Below, one piece after another: positions 49,522 to 62,000 of a DNA stretch of 64,000 nt (position 1 is the first letter of the stretch; every line of letters begins with the position of its first letter). Made by a program: the position numbers and the translations under genes. This DNA comes from Parasponia andersonii (lineage: Eukaryota > Streptophyta > Magnoliopsida > Rosales > Cannabaceae), in the NCBI GenBank assembly GCA_002914805.1, contig JXTB01000610.1, positions 144,925 through 208,924 of the forward strand, written 5' to 3'. Under the pieces are notes generated by a model that was not told where the DNA came from, made no database searches, and saw only the letters and a list, made by a program, of their open reading frames with translations.

Positions 49522-52500
49522 ATGGGGAGTGAGGCGGCGCTCTTGTTGTGGGTGGTAATGGTGGCGGGAGTAGTAGTTGGGGGCCAATCCAAGTTCATGG
49601 TCTATAACACCTCTCACACCATAGTCACTGGGAAGCTTAACGTTCATTTGGTTCCTCACACCCACGACGATGTTGGGTGGTTGAAGACCGTTGATCAGTA
49701 CTATGTCGGTTCCAACAATTCCATCCAGGTCAGCTGACCTCCGTTCTCTGTCCACTCCTCTTACTAACTTTTTGATATCAGTTTTGTGGAAATCTGAGAC
49801 TTTTTTCATGTTGTTATTTGTGCTGGAAATGGGAAAAAAAAAGGGGGCTTGCGTGCAAAATGTGTTGGATTCTTTAATCCCTGCGTTGTTGGCTGACAAG
49901 AATCGCAAATTTATTTATGTTGAACAGGTGAGCGAATCTCTTCCATTTCCCTTTTCTTTTCAGTCAATGTCTCATGAGTATGTTTGACTCACTCAATAAT
50001 CTTCTGTTGTTTCATAAATTCAGGCTTTCTTTCAAAGATGGTGGAGAGATCAGAGTCAGGCAATGCAGCTTGTGGTTAAGCAGCTTGTCAGTTCTGGCCA
50101 ACTTGAGTTCATGTAATCACCCACTCATTGTTACAAAGAATTAAACATTGCAACTTTTATGGTTCCACCTCTCTGGAGAAAAAGAACAACTGGGTTGTTT
50201 TAATCCTATTTTTATTATTCTTTTTGTTTTTCTTGCAGAAATGGGGCCATGAGTATGCATGATGAGGCAGCGACACATTACATTGACATGATTGATCAGA
50301 CAACTCTCGGGCATCGGTTCATTAAGGAGGAGTTTAACGTCACTCCCAGAATTGGTTGGCAGATTGACCCTTTTGGACATTCTGCAGTGCAGGCTTACTT
50401 GTTGGGAGCAGAAGTAAGCATATAACATTAATGCTTTCACCTCTGAGCAGAAACTTTCCCTTTTCTTTTGCTTTAAATAATGAAGTTGGACGATTTTATT
50501 TGATGATTATTCTGATTCTTAAAGGAACCTTAACTTTTGTATGCATACATATTTTCACATGGCATGAACCCCTTTTCCCTTTGATATAGGTTGGATTCGA
50601 CTCTTTTTTTTATGGTCGGATAGATTACCAAGACAGAGCCAAGCGTAAAAATGAAAAGAGTCTTGAAGTTGTCTGGCGTGGTTCCAAGAGTCTTGGTTCA
50701 TCATCTCAGGTGAAAAACGGGGCTTTAGCTCTTATGTTTATCCATTTCTGTAGGGCTGAATAACTTGTTAATAATGCTAGATATTTTTCTAAATTGGAAA
50801 TATTATGTCTGCGGTCTGCTGCATTTCATACTTGTATCTTGTTTTCTTTTCATGTTAATGTTGAATAAAATTTGTCTGCCGGTTTCTCATAATTAGTCTC
50901 TTCTTAATGGTTTTAGATTTTTGCCGGTGCATTCCCTCAGAACTATGAACCTCCGTCTGGTTTCTATTTTGAGGTCAATGATGCTTCTCCAGTAGTTCAA
51001 GTAAAAACCAATGAAACTTATTGAAGTTCTAGTCATTTTTTCTTTAATGTAACTTGTCTACATAAGCTCATAATTTGTATTTTATTTCCTTGAAGGATGA
51101 CCCCGATTTGTTTGATTATAATGTTCAAGAGCGAGTTGATGACTTTGTTGCTGCTGCAATCTCTCAGGTAAAATCATTTTGCTTGACCTGCATCTAATGA
51201 ATTACTATATCATGGGTATAATAGATCTCTCTCCTTCAGTGGAGTAAAGCCGTGATTATGGATATGTTCATCACAATGAGCTATTTTGAAAGACTTCTTT
51301 TCTTCTTTTTTTGAATAAAAATTCATTAAGATATTGTTTCAGTTGCTGACAGAAATTATTTTTTATCCTCAGGCTAACATAACTCGGACAAATCATATAA
51401 TGTGGACTATGGGTACTGATTTTAAGTATCAGTATGCACACACATGGTTCAGGCAGTTGGACAAGCTTATTCACTATGTGAACTTGGTAACTGTTCCTGA
51501 ATAACTCCATAATTGGCTTTAGCTTTCTTTTTCTTTTGTCCTTTTTTATTTCTGGAATTTTTTAATTGTGAACTCTAAATGGTTTGATTTGGATATTGCT
51601 AGGATGGTCGTGTTAATGCTTTGTACTCTTCTCCGTCCATATATACGGATGCAAAATATGCTACTAATGAATCCTGGCCACTCAAGACTGATGACTTCTT
51701 TCCGTGAGTTTGGCATTCAATAGTTAGTACAATTTCTAACTGTCCCATGTAAATCGTTTCTTAGAATTTCTAGCATGCATCTTCGCAGTTATGCAGATCG
51801 TGACAATGCTTACTGGACAGGATACTTCACCAGCAGGCCAGCCCTGAAACGTTATGTTAGAATAATGAGTGGCTATTACCTGGTATTATTCTTCTGTTGC
51901 TTTACTTTACCACTTTATCTTATGTTTAGAAATAGATTTACGTAGTAGTACTTTTACGTGTAATTAATTTTCAGGCTGCTAGGCAACTAGAGTTTTTCAA
52001 AGGGAGGAGTAAATCAACCAATACAGACTCATTAGGAGATGCCTTAGCAATTGCTCAACATCATGATGCAGTCACTGGTACAGAAAAGCAGCATGTGGCT
52101 AATGATTATGCTAAACGACTCTCTATAGGCTACAAGGAGGTGTGAATTAACTTGACTTCTGTTCTTCATCTCTGATCTGTGTCAATCACTTGAGTATTAT
52201 CTTATGGCAGGCGGAGCAATTAGTTTCATCTTCACTTGCTTGCTTAGTTGAACCTGCGTCTAGACGTGAGAAACCAACTACAAAGTTCCAACAGGCAAAA
52301 CATCATGATCCCTTAAATTTGCGAACTATTTTCATCTCTTGCTTGCATTACGAGAATGTTATTACCCTCCTGATTACTCTTTTATTTTTATTTGTTCCCC
52401 ATTACAGTGCCCACTTTTAAATGTAAGCTACTGTCCTGCATCAGAAGTTCATCTGTCTGAAGGGAAAAGTTTGGTACGGAAAGATTTTTTACTACTCATT

Positions 52501-55500
52501 TCTTTCCCTTGTAATTAGTTCAACTTTCATACTAAATAATCTAATGGCCTTTCCTCATCTATAGATTGTTGTGATCTACAACTCTCTTGGATGGAAGAGA
52601 GAAGATGTGGTTCGAATTCCAGTAAGTAATTCCATTCTGCTTTCATCTATTGCACTTCGAGCCTGACTTGATATGTATGGTTATTATACTTCTTATTTCT
52701 TTTGAGAGCCAACACGGGGATAATGACTTATAATAGCACTTCTGCTTTTATGCAGTTAAGTGTATAATAAAGCATCCAGGCCATGTCTTTTACTACTTCT
52801 CCATATCTACATTTGAAAATGGTACTAAATGTACTTATTCCTATGCAAACAACATATAGAAGGAAAAAATTACATGTATACATAGATGAATACTAGAATA
52901 TTTCTAATGGTTTAAATTATACCATAACCAATCAGAAATGAGAATATATGCCTCTACTTGTCCAATGATGTAAATCACAAAAGTTAAGAACTTTGTTTGG
53001 TAATATTGATAGGAGAGATGTTAGTTATATGAATTACCTAAAATTCGGAATTCTACTTGCAAATTATAGTTGTCTTAGGTGTTTAATGAAGATGTCACGG
53101 TTCATGATTCAGAAGGAAATGAAATTGAGTCGCAACTTGTTCCACTGGTTGATGCCTATGTCAGCTTAAGGAATTACCATGTTAAGGCATATTTAGGTCA
53201 CACTCCAACTCAGACACCCAAGTATTGGCTCGTGTTTGCAGTATCCATACCACCAATTGGTTTCAGCAGCTACACTATCTCGAGTGCCAAAAAGCCAGGT
53301 CCTCTCTTGCGGTTCCTCTACCTCATAAATCTTTTCTTTAAGGGACATGATGTGAAACTTTATTTTCCAAGTCTGCAACAGAGTTTTAATTTGGTCTTTT
53401 ATTGATTTTAGGTTCCAGTTCATCTAGATCATCAGTATACACATTTAATACTAGTGAGACATCTACTGTTGAAGTTGGCCAAGGAAATCTGAAGCTTACT
53501 TTTTCAACAGAACAAGAAAAACTTACTAATTATGTCAACAGCAGAAGCTTGGTATGTAATGGACCTCACTGCTGTGTAATTACTGTCTGTAGTGCTTTTA
53601 TTTCCTTCTTCATCATCTCCCCACTCCTTTAGCGGGCTTTTTCTTGACTTGATTTTATGTGGGGGATCAGTGCTACGAGTGGATAAAGGCAGTATATGTC
53701 TCTAATAGTTCTTTCATTTTGAAGGTTAAGGAAACGGTGAAACAATCTTATGGATTTTACACTGGATATAATGGGAGCAGTGATAAAGTTCCTCAGGTAG
53801 ATAATTGGATAGATGTATTGCACTTATATATTATTCGATTTCTTTTGGTATTTTGAACTTGCGTGTCTCATAAGGTGGCATAATATTTATGTTTATGACC
53901 TCTAAAGTATTATTCTATCACTGGTTTTATTCTTAGAATTCTGGAGCATATATCTTTCGTCCAAATGGCACATTTCTAATAAAACCTGAAGAGGTATGCA
54001 AAAATCTCAATTACAGGATATGGACGGTAAGTCTAAGGAGTTCCATTAATTATTTATATGTCATGTATGTTTCAGGTCTCTTCCACCATAGTGCGTGGAC
54101 CAATAATAGATGAAGTACATCAACATATAAATTCATGGATATATCAGGTGCTTTGTCACTTTGTTGCAATGTGTGTTGTTTTCTCTGGCTATTGTTTTCC
54201 CATATCACCCCCTGAATGCCATTGTTCATCATTTGTCAGTCTGGAACGGTTTATACAGGATTCTTTTGAATTCAGAAAATTGTTTGCTTTTTCTTTGTCA
54301 TATGCATTAGCTTTTTTATAGCTCTGGTTGATATGTCATACTTTATGAACTCGTAGCATGCAAGGGTAGCAAGTAATTCTACTACAACATTTCTTATTAA
54401 TTAATAAAGAGATTTTTTTCTCCAGCTGTGTCCTCATTGTAGAATGAACAATACTTTTTTGAACAATATGAGGATTTTTGTCCAGTTGCTGCATAATTAA
54501 ATACAAGTCCTATCTTGTTGTTTTTTCAACAAAATATATCTCATCACTTTTTGACAATTTAGTTCAAGCTATAATGCTAGAGCATATCTTCTATTGTTAC
54601 TCCTTTATAAAGCTTCCAGTTTCTTTTTGTTAATAATGCTGCATCAATCATGTATGCAGATCACCAGGCTTCACAAGGGAAAAGAACACGTCGAAGTTGA
54701 ATATATTGTAAGCTTACCAGATTGTCTATCATATATGTTTTCTCCCGAGCGATGCTTACAGTGAAGAAAGTGCCACTTATGAGGGAACCTTGGTGCTTTA
54801 GATGGCTCTTCCAGGGACGACACCCTCTTGGTGCACCAGTTCCTCACTTGAAATATAATGCTGAATATTGGTTGTTAGTTTATAAAAGCAATGTTATATG
54901 CATTAACAATATCTGCATTTTCAGGTCGGACCGATACCTATTAATGATGGAACAGGCAAAGAAGTTGTAACTCAAATAACAACTGCCGTGGATAACAATA
55001 AGAGGTTCTACACTGATTCTAATGGTCGTGACTTTATTAAACGGGTATATTAACTTGTTCATCCACTATCTACAACTAAGAGTTCTGCAAATCTCAGAAT
55101 AATGAATTCATTGTTGAAGGCCTTTATCTTTCTGTCAGTTGACTAAACTGCTTAAGATACATGAACACTTCTATGAGTTTATTTCCAATTAGGCTCATAC
55201 AATGATCCTTTTTTTTTCCCGGGAAATATCATATAATGATCCTTGGATTCACATTTTGCAGATTCGTGACTACAGAGCAGATTGGGACCTTAACGTGAAT
55301 CAACCTGTTGCTGGAAATTATTATCCAGTATGTTCACACTTGGTCACTTGGATTAAAAAACCAACTAAATTGCTTTATTATTTTTTTTCTCTCCCTTATT
55401 TCTATGATTGATCATATTTTAAAATTTTAAGCTTTTAATTTCCATTAGGCTTAGTATGATTAGGATGGACTTACTCATGTATGAAAAGACACTGAAGATT

Positions 55501-58263
55501 CTTTGGAATCCTTGTGGGATAGGATTAGAATTTGGGTAGCTACTTGGTTACATGAGTTTAAGGATTTTAATAGCGTTTCTTTCTCTGACATATTCAGGGA
55601 TTGGAACACCCTTTTGTTGTATCTTCGCTGTTAGTTTTCTGGGGTGCATTTCTTATTCACCCTCTCTTGTATTCTCCTCATTTTAATACAAGTTTCGTTT
55701 CTTATAAAAAAAAAGTGTATAAAAAGACACTGCTGGGATAAAAATTATGAGCACTTAGTTTCTCTATACATTGATTTGCTGTTCACATTAAATGCACTGA
55801 AATTCCTACGTTCTAGATGAATTTGTATTTTTCATTTAATGTCCAAAATCATTTCACACTTTTGTACTCTCATTTCAGATTAACCTTGGGATTTACATGC
55901 AAGATGATAAAAAAGAATTTTCAGTTTTGGTAGATCGATCTGTTGGGGGATCCAGTATACTGGATGGACAAATAGAGCTGATGCTCCACAGGTATGGTGT
56001 TTTCTAGAGCTTCTCCATCACAAAGCATATTTTAAAAAGTGATTACATAAAAAGACGCTGCATGCTTAATTTTTATGTAGTACCATCTTCTTTTGTTTAA
56101 GTTGAAGCTAATCCACTGCCTGAACGAGCAGAAGAAATTAACGAGATGATATAGGTTGCAACTATAAACTAAGGCAGGAAACTGATAATTTTTTTTTTTT
56201 CAATGGATTAATTAGGATAGCCATGAGTAAAGCTTATGACTGCCTATGGGTTTACTTGGGCACACTTTTGTTTTGTGTTTTTTGTTTTGTAAAAGGAAAA
56301 GAGTGATTGGATCTTCTCAAGATCTTCACATTCCATTTCATTTACGAAAACAACAAACACAAAATAAAAGTGTATCCAAGCAAGCCCATAGCTCTTAAAT
56401 TATATAAATCAATATCATATTTGAAATTCCTCTGTCGTACCATAACAGGAGACTACTTTTAGATGACTCAAGAGGTGTTGCAGAGGCTCTAAATGAAACA
56501 GTGTGTGTTCTTAACGATTGCAAGGGACTAATTGTAAGTCTATTTACTGTGTAACTCATGCTCTTTACTCAGCGTCTGCTATTCTTCATAAATCATTTCT
56601 GAGTTCTTATGCTGGAACCATAGGTTTACGTGGTATATCCATGCTTCTTTCTCAACAACGTTCTGTCTTAATTGTTCTGGCTTCTATAGGGGAACAAAAC
56701 TCCTTTGCAAGTACAAAGTTAACCTAGTCCTATTCAATTGATAAGATATAGGTGCAATGATAAGCGATAAAAGGTCTCATGTAGACAAGATTTTTTATGC
56801 GAATATGGGTTTGTAGTTTATCCTATTATTGACGGCAAAATAATAATTTTTCCCTCAACTAAGTCTTTGAAAAAGTTTATAGCTTCAGATGTTCTTATTT
56901 TGTCAACAACTCAAGATATAGTATCTTGCTGAATTCTTTCTTATGTGATAAATTCTAGAAATATTAGAATCCAGCTTTTATTCTGATTTACTTTTTCCAG
57001 ATTCAAGGAAAACTCTATTTCAGAATTGATCCCCTGGGAGAGGGTGCCAAGTGGCGCCGTTCTTATGGTCAGGAGATATATTCTCCGCTTCTATTTGCCT
57101 TCTGTGAGCAGGTGATGATATTCAGGAAAAGGGGAAAAAAGTATTGTTGAGTACATTACATATTTTAAGTGATTTTGAATTGGTTACCAATAGGTCACTC
57201 CTTTCTACGCAGGATAGTGATAACTGGATTAATTCTCATAGACCAACCTTTTCTGGGATTGATTCCTCGTACAGTTTGCCCGACAATGTTGCTATTATTA
57301 CTCTTCAGGTAACAATTTTCGTTGGATGACATTCTTTTTTGTTTCTCATTATGAGTTCTTTATATGATTACTCAAATGATGATAATTTATTTTACGTGAG
57401 AACTGAGTGTCTTCCAGGAGAGTTTGGACCGTAGTGGCTCTAGCAAACACAAACTAGTTGTAATTGCCCTGTCATACGCATATCTTTAATTTCTCCCTTT
57501 TCCTAAATTATACAGGACCTTGATGGTGGGAAAATTCTTCTTCGGTTAGCACATTTATATGAGGTAAAATTTTAACGCATGTTCTCATTTTCTTCGTTCA
57601 TCTTCTGCATGCTTTGAATGCCATGTTTATTTTACAAAGTCTTAGTCGTGGAAGATGACTACATATTAGCCATTTGAATTTTTGTTCCCTGAGCTTGCAA
57701 TATATTGCTTTCCGTTTAATTCATGTAGTGGATCTATTCTGCAATAGAAGAAAAATTCTTTGATACTATTTGAATCTTCTGCCTGTTGGTCTGGAATTCT
57801 GATGTTCCACATCTTTATTTCATACTTATGTGGTTATTTGTTTGGATTGTTAAAACCATGCAAAGATTGGAGAGGACAAGGATCTGTCTGTATTGACAAA
57901 TGTGGAGCTGAAGAAGCTGTTTCCAGGAAAGGAGGTTAGTAGAAGCAATGAACTCCTTGACACTAGCCAGGCTTCTTGGCTTGTCGACAATTCAATTATT
58001 TCTTACTTTATATGTCAGCCTCATGTTTTGCTTCTCAGATTAGCAAAGTGACGGAGACAAGTTTGTCTGCCAACCAAGAGAGAAGACTAATGGAGAAGAA
58101 GAGACTGGTGTGGAAAGTAGAAGGCCCGTCCTCGGAAAATGACGACTCCAAGCTTAGCAGGGGTGGACCAGTTGATCCTGCAGCACTAGTTGTGGAACTC
58201 GCCCCGATGGAAATACGCACCTTTATCATAGACTTGGTTCCCAATCTAGTATCAAGTGTTTGA
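49522..58263 (+). CDS. GH38 acid alpha-mannosidase, tandem copy 2
   Basis: It has the same 29-exon structure as copy 1, from the first exon (ATG 49522, ending NNSIQ) to the last exon ending LVPNLVSSV. All exons are recognisable and I saw no frameshift. A signal peptide ([20 protein letters not shown]) predicts a secreted or vacuolar enzyme. Catalytic motifs are intact: [17 protein letters not shown] and [10 protein letters not shown]. Reaction and role are as for copy 1: release of alpha-linked mannose from glycoproteins. The two proteins have clearly diverged along their whole length, including the exon reading [14 protein letters not shown] here against [14 protein letters not shown] in copy 1, so the duplication is not recent. 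Intron 1 ends in an unusual purine-rich acceptor (AAAAAAAAAG before GGGGCT, near 49845). A truncated LINE lies in the intron at 55495-55715. Confidence 0.95.
55495..55715 (+). mobile_element. 5'-truncated LINE insertion with 17-bp target duplication
   Basis: A 221-bp insert ends in a short A-tail (55706-55714). It is flanked by TGTATGAAAAGACACTG (55478-55494) and TGTATAAAAAGACACTG (55716-55732), a direct repeat with one mismatch. One frame reads about 42 codons containing [16 protein letters not shown] and [11 protein letters not shown] before a stop, the kind of sequence found at the C-terminus of plant LINE reverse-transcriptase proteins. It lies in an intron of alpha-mannosidase 2, in the sense direction. 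Confidence 0.75.
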
Positions 58264-59061
58264 TACTTAGTACTGGTGGTATACAAGTTCACCCTGTCAG
58301 GGGTTCTTGCAAATTTTAGCAGACCTCTCGTTCACGTTGTCAGACAGTTGCTGTGAGCTGTATTGCAACTACGCTGCACAACACTCTATTAGTGTTGTAT
58401 ACAAACCAAAAATAAATTTGACTTGATAGTTTGCAATAAAGTTATATGCAAATGAGAATTGGTAGATTTTATATTTGATTTGACAGTGTTTGATATTTCA
58501 CAACCATTTTAAGTTTGGATATTTGATCCAAATTACACGCAATAATGATTTTCAGGAATTTGCAAGATTACGTTGGAGGCGATCTAATTGATAAAAGGAA
58601 TGCTATAGTTATTCGTACGAGGCACTATTATCGTTTTTGGCCAAGCAATTCTCACGCACGTATAGTGCTCTACAATATTCTACAATCCACATCGATGAGA
58701 ACATAACAAGAAGAGGAGCATCAACATCCAATCTCCCAAAACAATTTCTTTTATTTCTGAAGTTCTTGTTCCTCACATTAAACTTCTAATAAAGAACGTA
58801 ATAATAATAATATCTGAAATTTTAAGCAAACCAATAAACCTGGGTTTCAGTGAAATGAGAAGAAAACTTTGCTAATGCTAATCCAATGCAAACTAGAGGA
58901 AAACAAACCCCAAAAAATGACGGAAAAGAATCGCCTATGTATATATAGAATATCTAAGTAATAGTATAGAATTATCTTTGGGAATGTCCCACCAAACTGT
59001 GTTATTCGCCTATTAAATAAGCAGTCTATGCATTCAGAAACCGAACCATCGCAATAAGGAT
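58264..59061. other. Convergent spacer between alpha-mannosidase 2 and the proton pump-interactor gene
   Basis: It contains the facing 3' untranslated regions. No coding region or repeat recognised. Confidence 0.6.
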
Positions 59062-62000
59062 TTAAAGGAGAAGCCACTGTTTGCCCACCAAAAACAGGGC
59101 CAAAACAAACACGACAACAAGAGCTATCCACATCCATGGTTGCATCCTTCTCTTGCCCCTGTTTCGGAGAGGCAGAGGCATGGATTTGGTCCTGCTCTGC
59201 TTTATAAACTGTGATCCTTTCTGAGGCCTCTTCACAGTTGTGGTTGCTTTCTCCTTGGTTTCAGACTCGGTAGGAACTCCACTAGCAGTAGCAGGAATTT
59301 CCAAGCTTGGAGTTGGAGCAGATTCTCCTCCGTCCTGATTCGTAACATCTGTTCCATTTGCCTTCTTTCTTTCCTTCTTCTTAGCCCTTCTCTCTCTTTC
59401 CTGCACAGGATCGTACAATTCACAAACGTCAATAGTGAAAAAGGAAAGAAGAATTGTCCCCACACAACAAACATGCACACACCAACACCATATATACATA
59501 CGAAATGTTAGTATTCCAAGATGCTGACTTTAGAAACTAGTGAATTTCAGTAATTTACCTTTTCTTTCTCTTCAGCTTCCTTCTGAGCTCTAATCGCAGC
59601 CCTGGCTCGGGCTTTTTCAGCAATTCGTTTTTTCCTGTCTATTGCCTCCTTTGCTTTGACCTTCTCCTCTAACTTACGCTGCTGCTTCAACTTGGCTGCC
59701 TCCTCTTCCTTTCTCAATTCCTCTGCCTTTCTGGCCAGCTCCTCCTCCTCCTTCGTCCGTCGAGCCTCTTCTTCTCTCTCCTTTATCTCATCCTCACTAG
59801 AAGTAATTGCAGGACTATTCCCCGAAACAGGTTTTGAACTCCTGGTTTTAGCTGTTTGATCCTTTCTCTCCACAACCTTTGCAACTGATTTATCCTCTGA
59901 TTTCTCAGCTTTCACAGGCACATCTTGTTTTACTTCTTCTGGAACTGAAATTGGTCTCACAGGGTTACTTTTCGTCATTCTGTTATTTACAATACCAGGT
60001 ATTACAGGTGGATCTTCATCAGGACCAAGTGAACGACCATCCAATGTTCTCAGCCGCCAGAGTGTACTCCTGGTGTTGCATTGAATGTATTGTCTTCGGA
60101 AATCATCATTTCTATTCCAGACTTCCATAACTCTCTCGACCTAAATAATTAATTAATCAACGCAAAAATTGGGTTGATAAATGAGATTAGCAGAAATGAC
60201 AGATTTTGCTAGAAAAGACTTGTAAAACAATTCGATCAACTCACTTGATCAAGGCAAAGACTCTGCAGTTGCTCCTTATCTCCACTCAACTTTAGATTCT
60301 GGGCCGCCTTTGCATCATCTTTGTACCTCCAAAAATGCTTGTTCTGAAAATCAAAGGACAATTAACTCAAAACCACGATTATCCAATGTAGTTTCATCGT
60401 CCAGTTTAACAAGAAGGCCATTTAGCATGAAAAGCTTATTCGTTGAAGATGTTTTTACATAAATTTTGCATGTCTTTAAAGAATGCTAACAAAAAACCCC
60501 TAAAATAGCAAAAGTATCAACTGCATTATTCCTAGCCATTACATTCATGAAAACACGTGTCTGTCTATACCCGACAATTTAATAAGAATCTGAAAAACAA
60601 ATTACAAAGAAAAGGAGAAAATTCTAAAGAGCAGAGCTAATGCACCTTTTCGTATTGTTCTTTCCTCAAACTCTGCAAATGTGCATAGGCTTCTTGTCGA
60701 ATGCCATCTGCAGTTCTAAACTGAGATACAATATCATTCAGCTTCTCATTTTCATCATTATATCTATTCTTAGCAGTTTGAGTGGCTTCCTCAGCTTTGG
60801 TTAGATTGCTTCTGAGTAGATCCAACTCCTTTCTCAAAACCTGCAATGACATAAAATTATTTTAAATTGAAACTTTCCTCTACAGTACTAGACATTGTCA
60901 CTGTCCCGAAATGACTCAGGACTGCAACATCAAATGTAAACCAAGCAAATCAATGGCTTCTGTGCATAACACATCTCAAGTTTTATTCTATTTTTTTCCC
61001 CCTTCACCTCGGTACTTATCACACTCACACATACAAACATTATATATATATATATAAGAAATCATGAGCAAGTAGAAATTGATACCTTCAGGCGCTCTTC
61101 ATTTTGATCTTTCTGGTCCAAAGCCTGTTGAATTTCATCCAGATTACCCATGCTAGACAAGAGCTGTTCACGATGTTGCTTTAATTGCTTGATTTCACGA
61201 ATTAACTGTTTTTCTTCCTTCAAGGGCACGGTTTCGTGTTCTATCATGTGCTCCATATGGCGTATCTGCTCACAAGTGACACATTAAACAATATGGATGA
61301 AATGTAAATATAAGCACATTGAAATCAAACAGATAAATCCAGCAGTATCAATAATCCCTTGAGGGCAAAAAAAAAAAAAAAAAGGAAAAAGGAAAAAGTA
61401 CCCTGCCATCAATTTCCTCGACTAATTTTGCATTCTTTACTTTGTTAATCACAGACTGAGCAGAATCCACTTCCTGGCGTTTGGACTTTAATGAGTCTTT
61501 TGCAGCTCTCTCCTCAGTTAAGGAAGCTTGAATCTTATCACCATACTCATTAAGAGTGGCCTGACCATAAAAAGATTCGTTACATTCAATACAAATACGA
61601 AAAATCTTATAATCAAACATGGTAGAAATCATTAGCAGATATATCTCACCCTTTTCATCTGAATCTGAGCACGAATGGCATCCCTACTTTTAGTCCTCTC
61701 TTCAACTCGTAACTGAGCAAGTTTAATCTGTTCTTTCAAATTTTCATCATCACATTTTGGAATCCTAATCAAGTAATAGAATGGCCTTTTAAACACCTCT
61801 TTCTGTCCTTCTGAAGAATCTTCTGGGAGAGACGTTGAGGTTTGATCCTTCTGATTTCTGTTGATACTTGCAGCTTCTGGAGATGTTGATTTCACATCGC
61901 TTCCTACATTCTCAGAATCAATGTTACCATCTACCACACTTCCACTATTCTCGCCTTCAGATGCAATAACATCATCACCGAGGATATCTCTTCCTCTTAC

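Noticed and set aside
58035..58292. Antisense open frame over the last exon of alpha-mannosidase 2
   Set aside because: It is a shadow of the coding exon with no domain or codon support.
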